This document shows positions 14,912 to 19,650 of a stretch of 19,650 bases of DNA, piece after piece. The translations under genes and the position numbers were made by a program. The notes beneath the pieces were generated by a model. The model saw nothing but the letters and a program-made list of their open reading frames with translations, made no database searches and was not told the DNA's origin. Source of the DNA: Anammoximicrobium sp032229885 (GTDB taxonomy: Bacteria; Planctomycetota; Planctomycetia; Pirellulales; Pirellulaceae); the NCBI GenBank assembly GCA_032229885.1, contig JAVYAJ010000230.1, forward strand, positions 1-19,650, in the 5' to 3' direction. The stretch's first letter is position 1. Every line of letters begins with the position of its first letter.

Positions 14912-14917
14912 ATTATA
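14912..14917 (-). promoter_or_regulatory. Consensus -10 box for the giant secreted gene
   Basis: A perfect TATAAT on the minus strand (14917 to 14912) in a locally AT-rich patch of an otherwise GC-rich region. No good -35 box lies at 16-18 bp (the nearest is TAGTTT/AGTTTC), so an activator may be needed. The leader to the ATG would be about 127 nt. Confidence 0.4.
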
Positions 14918-15270
14918 AACGGGTTTGTTCAAGCGAAACTACCCCGAATTTAGGCATTCCATCGCTGCCTTCGTTCGGGATGCGCCGCGGATCGAGACGA
15001 CCAGCCGGGTCGAGGGTCGCACGCGGGAAACCCGCTGCCGGGCAGTTCGCTGGAACCGCGTTCGGCGCACGCGCTGGCGCGACGCGGGCGGCGTTTCGAC
15101 GCGCCGACGCGTCGACGCGCCGCTCGTCGTTTTCGCTGTTGCATCATCGGGTTGTTTCTTGGTACTCTCCCGACGCTTGCTGCAAATATCGCCACGGCGG
15201 CCGCCTGCTCGACCCTGGTTCGACCGCCGATTGCTGGCAGAGGTTGTTTTTGACTTGGCGGAGCCGTTTC

Positions 15271-18200
15271 ATGAAACCTGCTTGTCGATCGTCGTCAACG
15301 AAGACGATTGGATTGGTGCTGTGCAGCGTCTGGTTGTTGCTGGCGGGGACCGTTCGGGCAGACGACGGCCCGCAATGGATCTGGTCGCCGGAGCACCCGG
15401 CGGGACGCGTCCCCAAGAGCACGTGTTGCTTTCGTAAATCCTTCATGCTCGACAAGCCCGTCTCCGGCGAGCTGAAAATCGCGGCCGACGACGAGTACGA
15501 GGTCTTCGTGAACAGCCGCCGCGTCGGGACGGGCAAATCGACCGAGTTGCTGGATCGATACGACATCAGTGACTATCTGCGGCCCGGCCAGAATCTCGTG
15601 GCGGTCCGGGTGGTGAACGCCCGCGGCGCGACGGCGGCCCTGGGCGCGATCGTGAACGTGCAGGATCGGCGCGAGCGAACGCTGACCATCGGCTCCGACT
15701 CGAGCTGGCTGACGCACACCTCGCCGTTGCCGCTATGGCACACGCCGTTGTACAACGATTCACGGTGGGCCCGCGCGCAGATGCTGGGGCGAATCGGCGC
15801 GACGTCGCCGTGGGACGACGCCGAGCTGTTGGCGCAACCGCGACTGGCCGACGAGTCGCCGCTGTCGGACGCGCCGACGGTGGCCGACGAGTCCCGTCCG
15901 CGGGCCTCGGCGCCCCTGGCGTCCGGCCCGAGTCCTGCCGACGGGCAGACCGCGGAACCAGCCGCGCCCATGCTTGCTGCGCCGTCGTTCCCAGCCGATG
16001 CCGACTCGAACGAACGGCCTGAAAGGCCGGTCGAGGCCAATCGATCGCGAACTCAGAGACGGACCGTGACGCCGGTTCGCCGTCAAGCGTCGCCGCCGGC
16101 GAACGAGGAACTCGCCGCCGAAGAGGCCGGCGCGGAACCGGCCACGCCGGGATCGGAACCCCAGTTTGTCGTCGAACAAGTGCTCGACGCGCAGACGGCC
16201 GGCTCGCTGCTGGCGATGGCGTTCAACGAGTTCGGGCACGTTCTGGCGGCGCGCGAACAGGGTGGCCTAGTCCTGATGTACGACAGCGATCAGGATGGCG
16301 TGGTCGATCAGATTCGCGTGGCCAACGACGAGCTCAAGGAGTGTCGGGGCCTGCTGAGCTTGAACGGCGAGCTGTTTGCCACCGGCCAGGGACCCGATGG
16401 CTTGGCCCTGTACCGGCTGACGGACGGGGACCGCGACGGGCGCTTCGAGCAGATTCGCCCGATTCTGAAGTTCGACGGTCGCAGCGGCCAGTACGGACCG
16501 CACGGCATCGCGTTGGGGACGGATGGTTTTCTGTACGTCGCGGTCGGCTGTCTGGCGCGGCCCGCCGCCAAGGCCGATCCCGTCAGCCCGTATCGCCGCG
16601 TCTACGAAGGCGACTTGGTTCAACCGCGCTACGAAGATCCGCAGTCCGAGTTGGCGCAGGTTGCCGCGCCCGCGGGCACGATCATCCGCCTGACGCCCGA
16701 TGGCCAGCAACTGCAGACGATCGCGGGCGGCCTGTATGACGCGGCCGGTCTGGCGCTGAGCCCGGCGGGCGAGCTGTTCGTTCAGGATAGCGAGACGGCG
16801 GCCGACTCGCTGACGCCCTGGTTTCGTCACGCCGCCGTCTATCACGCCCTGCCGGGCGGCGAGTTCGGCTGGCGGAGCGGATCGGCCAACTGGCCCTCGT
16901 ACTTTCTCGATCGGCTTCCGCCGATCGCTGAAACGGGACGCGGGATCGTCGCTGGGATGACGTTCTACGATCACGATGCGTTTCCCGACGAGTATCGCCA
17001 TGCGCTGTTCATCGCCAACTGGACGCTCGGGCGGATCACGGCGCTCAAGCTCGCGCCGGACGGCAGTTCGTATTCGACCGAGTCCGAGGTGTTTGTCGAC
17101 GACGCGTCGCTGCACGTCACGAGCCTGGCGGTCGGCCCCGACGGCGGGTTGTACTTCTGCACGGGCGACCGGGGCGCGGCCGGAGGATTGTATCGAATTC
17201 GCTGGACGGGCGAATCGTCGGCGAACGCCCAGGATTGGGGTTCCGGCGTGCGCGGCGTCATTCGTCAACCGCAGTTCGAGGCGGCGTGGAGCCGCCAGAG
17301 AATCGCCTCCGAGAAGAGCGCGCTCGGCGCGGAATGGGTGCGGCTGCTCGAAGGCGTGGCCGCCAGCCCAGTCAATCCGTGCGAGCACCGGACGCGAGCG
17401 CTGGATCTGCTGCAACTGTTCGGTCCGGCGCCGACCACGGAACTGTTGATCTCGCTGGCTCGCGAAAATACGCCGCGGATCCGCGCCAAAGCGGCTGAAC
17501 TGATGGGGCTGCGCGACGAACGTCCGACGCGCGACGCCCTGGTCGCCCTGCTTGCCGATCAGGACTCGACCGTGCGCCGACGCGCGTGCGAAGCGTTGGT
17601 CCGCTGCGGAGGGTCGCCGTCCGCCAACGCGCTGAACGAACTGTTGAAATCGTCCGATCGTCATGCCGCCTGGTCCGCCCGCAAGCTGTTGGAGACCATT
17701 CCCGCCGACCAGTGGGCCGAGCGGCTGCTGGCCAGCGACGACCTGCGCACGGTTCTGCAGGCCGGCACAGCGCTGTTGGCCGTTCAACCCAACCCGGAAA
17801 ACGGGCGACGAGTGCTGGACCGCGTCACGAAGCTGATCGCTAACGAGACCACCGACGCGGACTTTCTAGACGCCTTGCGAGTCCTGCAATTGGCCTTGCT
17901 GCGCGGCGAGATTCGCCCCGCGGACGCCCGCGCGTCGGCCGAATTGCTGGCGGCCGAGTTTCCCGCCGGAGACCGATCGATCAACAACGAGCTGATGCGA
18001 CTGCTGACCTATCTGCGCGTTTCGTCGATCATGGATCGATATTTCGAGTACCTGGGTTCGGCCGAAACACCCGACGTCGACAAGCTCCATGTCGCCCTGC
18101 ATTTGCCGCTGCTGGCCGACACTTGGAACCTCGGTCAGCAGATCCAGTTGATCGAGTTCCTGGACGCGGCCCAAGATATTTCCGGCGACAGCGCCCGCCG

Positions 18201-19434
18201 GTATTGTCTGGCAAAGGCCAGCCGCAACTTTGCTGAATCGTTGTCCGACGACCAGGTGCGGACGGTCCTGTCCGAAGGTGATCGATGGCCGCACGCGGCG
18301 GTGGCCCTGTTGTATCGGCTGCCCGAACATCTGGACGCCGCCGCGCGCCAGACGCTGATCCAAGTGGACGACCGTCTGACCAGCCGCGACGACGATTCCT
18401 TGCGACGACTCAAAGTCGGAATCGTGGCCGTCTTGGCCCGCAGCGGCGATGCCGACTCGCTGGCTCATCTCCGCAGCTTGTGGGAACGCGAGCCCGAGCG
18501 TCGGCCGGCGGTCGCGATGGGCTTGGCGCAATGGCCGAGCGGGGAAAACTGGAGTTATCTCGTTCGCAGCTTGTCCTTCGTCGAAGCCGACGTGGCCCGC
18601 GAACTTCTGGAGAAATTGACACAGTCCGAGTTGGCGCCCGAGGATCCGGAGCACTATCGTCAAGTGATCCTGCGCGGTCTGGAACTAGATGGCCGCGGCG
18701 CGGCCGCCGCGATCGGCCTGCTCGAACATTGGACGGGGATCCAGCAAACACCGGCCGGCGAGCGGGCTGCGCCATTGGCGGCGTGGCAAGCGTGGTTCGC
18801 GCAAACCTGGCCGGACCATCCGTCGGCGAGCCTGCCCGTTCCTCGCGAAGGCCAGGTCTGGACGCCGGACAACGCGATGCGGGAATTGGAGAACCTTAGC
18901 GCTGAGCGGCCTTCGGCCAGCGGCGGCGCCGCGATCTTCGAATCGGCGCGGTGCGCCGAATGCCATCGCTGTGGCGAGCGCGGCGGCGGCGACGCACCCG
19001 ACTTGACCGGCATCGGCCAGCGACTGATGCGCAAAGAGATCGTCAGATCCGTGGTGTACCCCTCCGACATGATCGCCTCGGCTCGCCCCGCCGAGGTCGC
19101 GCACGGCGCCGACGGCAGTGGCCCGCTTCGACGGCACAAGACGACAGCAGGCGCTGGCAAGGTGGCGTTCATCCGATCCGACACGGTCGATGCCGCTCCG
19201 TCGAGCAGCGCCGCCGAGTCGCCCCGCACGCCGCGGGTCTCCGACATGCCCGAAGGTCTGCTGGACACGTTGAGCGCCGCCGAGCTCCGCGATCTGTTCG
19301 CGTTTCTCTTGGCCGACCGCACGCCTCGATTGGCCAGTCAAGACGACTCGTCCCGGCAACCGGCAGCGGGCGCACCTTCGTCCACGGACCCCGCGTCGCC
19401 AGGCAACGCCAACTCGGAATCGACTCGCCGATGA
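15271..19434 (+). CDS. Secreted PVC-type haem protein: jelly roll, beta-propeller, HEAT repeats, CxxCH domain
   Basis: Encodes 1387 residues. The ATG at 15271 is preferred over the frame's earlier codons because GGAG (15260-15263) lies 7 nt upstream and a clean signal peptide follows (STKTIGLVLCSVWLLLAGTVRA, cleavage near residue 30). Domains in order: residues ~33-190, a galactose-binding/rhamnosidase-N-like jelly roll (WIWSPEHPAGRVPKSTCCFRK, DDEYEVFVNSRRVG, YDISDYLRPGQNLVAVRV); ~195-295, a Pro/Ala/Glu-rich linker; ~296-645, a membrane-type dehydrogenase-like beta-propeller (VYDSDQDG-type repeats, YGPHGIALGTDGFLYVAVG, GLALSPAGELFVQDSE, YDHDAFPDEYRHALFIANW); ~700-1170, HEAT-like helical repeats (TPRIRAKAAELMGLRD, STVRRRACEALVRCGG); ~1210-1350, a cytochrome-c-like domain with C1228-A-E-C1231-H1232, APDLTGIG, VVYPSDMI, and MPEGLLD, whose Met1326 may be the distal ligand. 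The likely role is periplasmic oxidation of a sugar or other substrate, passing electrons through the haem. Substrate unknown. Confidence 0.92.
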   Translation: MKPACRSSSTKTIGLVLCSVWLLLAGTVRADDGPQWIWSPEHPAGRVPKSTCCFRKSFMLDKPVSGELKIAADDEYEVFVNSRRVGTGKSTELLDRYDISDYLRPGQNLVAVRVVNARGATAALGAIVNVQDRRERTLTIGSDSSWLTHTSPLPLWHTPLYNDSRWARAQMLGRIGATSPWDDAELLAQPRLADESPLSDAPTVADESRPRASAPLASGPSPADGQTAEPAAPMLAAPSFPADADSNERPERPVEANRSRTQRRTVTPVRRQASPPANEELAAEEAGAEPATPGSEPQFVVEQVLDAQTAGSLLAMAFNEFGHVLAAREQGGLVLMYDSDQDGVVDQIRVANDELKECRGLLSLNGELFATGQGPDGLALYRLTDGDRDGRFEQIRPILKFDGRSGQYGPHGIALGTDGFLYVAVGCLARPAAKADPVSPYRRVYEGDLVQPRYEDPQSELAQVAAPAGTIIRLTPDGQQLQTIAGGLYDAAGLALSPAGELFVQDSETAADSLTPWFRHAAVYHALPGGEFGWRSGSANWPSYFLDRLPPIAETGRGIVAGMTFYDHDAFPDEYRHALFIANWTLGRITALKLAPDGSSYSTESEVFVDDASLHVTSLAVGPDGGLYFCTGDRGAAGGLYRIRWTGESSANAQDWGSGVRGVIRQPQFEAAWSRQRIASEKSALGAEWVRLLEGVAASPVNPCEHRTRALDLLQLFGPAPTTELLISLARENTPRIRAKAAELMGLRDERPTRDALVALLADQDSTVRRRACEALVRCGGSPSANALNELLKSSDRHAAWSARKLLETIPADQWAERLLASDDLRTVLQAGTALLAVQPNPENGRRVLDRVTKLIANETTDADFLDALRVLQLALLRGEIRPADARASAELLAAEFPAGDRSINNELMRLLTYLRVSSIMDRYFEYLGSAETPDVDKLHVALHLPLLADTWNLGQQIQLIEFLDAAQDISGDSARRYCLAKASRNFAESLSDDQVRTVLSEGDRWPHAAVALLYRLPEHLDAAARQTLIQVDDRLTSRDDDSLRRLKVGIVAVLARSGDADSLAHLRSLWEREPERRPAVAMGLAQWPSGENWSYLVRSLSFVEADVARELLEKLTQSELAPEDPEHYRQVILRGLELDGRGAAAAIGLLEHWTGIQQTPAGERAAPLAAWQAWFAQTWPDHPSASLPVPREGQVWTPDNAMRELENLSAERPSASGGAAIFESARCAECHRCGERGGGDAPDLTGIGQRLMRKEIVRSVVYPSDMIASARPAEVAHGADGSGPLRRHKTTAGAGKVAFIRSDTVDAAPSSSAAESPRTPRVSDMPEGLLDTLSAAELRDLFAFLLADRTPRLASQDDSSRQPAAGAPSSTDPASPGNANSESTRR

Positions 19435-19650
19435 CGCGTTTGGTCGCGGTACGCGCGTCCAGAGAATGATCCACCGCCCCGCGCCCGCTGCCGTCTGGTT
19501 CGTGGTTGCGACATCCTGCCGCGGCCCAAAAGCCGGAGATGGTGGGGTTTAGGGTCTTAGTTCGTATCATGCGCGCACGATGCGCGCATCTTGTACAGTG
19601 GTGTGTACAGTACACTTGTGGGTTAGTGGCGCCAGACTGGGTTAGGTGGC
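19435..19650. other. 3' flank with small palindromes, no gene
   Basis: A 216-bp tail with no supported gene. TGCGCGCA occurs at 19570-19577 and 19581-19588. TGTACAGT occurs twice near 19592-19612, the second copy inside the perfect palindrome GTGTACAGTACAC at 19603-19615. These could be regulatory for a gene beyond the window. Confidence 0.4.

Larger units (their letters stand above)
14779..15270. other. Divergent intergenic region between the two giant genes
   Basis: This 492-bp region serves two divergent genes. It holds the leader hairpins and TATAAT for the minus-strand gene, and an 8-bp tandem repeat GACGCGCC/GACGCGTC/GACGCGCC at 15098-15121. A weak promoter-like pair for the plus-strand gene is TTGCAT (15139-15144) and TACTCT (15163-15168), 18 bp apart. 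No gene is supported. Confidence 0.45.

Noticed and set aside
14980..15270. Upstream in-frame extension of the haem protein
   Set aside because: The added residues are Arg/Ala-rich and would bury the signal peptide; GGAG at 15260-15263 supports the start at 15271.
16267..17787. 506-codon minus-strand frame inside the haem protein gene
   Set aside because: Shadow of the strongly supported plus-strand propeller and HEAT coding sequence.

Overview
This 19.65-kb, high-GC window reads as chromosomal DNA of a planctomycete, probably Pirellulales-like. Four things support this: a giant secreted protein joining a beta-propeller dehydrogenase-like domain, HEAT repeats and a C-terminal CxxCH haem domain (the typical PVC arrangement); a TIM-barrel protein beginning MYKNLNPASLG, a family I associate with planctomycetes; a small KTQAIHDYL protein of a planctomycete-typical type; and a signal-peptidase-like protein with an inserted zinc ribbon and beta-rich domain. 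The assignment rests on recognised protein features, not on a database search.

Layout. 306-1886 (-) is a secreted protein of unknown function, possibly a glycosidase. Divergent from it, 2298-3197 (+) is a sugar-phosphate isomerase/epimerase-like TIM barrel that has lost most canonical metal ligands. A 537-bp gap with several hairpins and a 15-bp tandem repeat follows. On the minus strand come 3735-5795, a secreted parallel beta-helix protein, and 6122-7459, the signal-peptidase-I-like protein. On the plus strand 7726-8154 (universal stress protein) and 8203-8652 (Rcp1-type single-domain response regulator) form a likely two-gene operon ending in two tandem hairpins. 9020-9460 (-) is the small planctomycete-type protein.

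9461-10740 is a gene-poor stretch. It holds a mosaic of dispersed intergenic repeats (about 9811-10049) and the decayed remains of an IS3-type transposase OrfA (about 10220-10540) that is easy to miss because it carries in-frame stops. Next are two very large secreted proteins, transcribed divergently: 10741-14778 (-), a 1345-residue protein with a TIM-barrel glycosidase-like core and a C-terminal carbohydrate-binding-like domain, and 15271-19434 (+), the 1387-residue haem protein. The 5' leader of 10741-14778 holds two adjoining perfect hairpins below a consensus TATAAT.

Four of the nine genes encode large exported proteins related to polysaccharide handling or extracytoplasmic oxidation, which fits a polysaccharide-degrading planctomycete. 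Each of these four sits alone, not in an operon. I found no tRNA, rRNA, CRISPR array, intact mobile element or complete novel multi-gene system. The most unusual signals are the transposase remnant, the structured intergenic elements, the ligand-poor TIM barrel and the signal-peptidase architecture.
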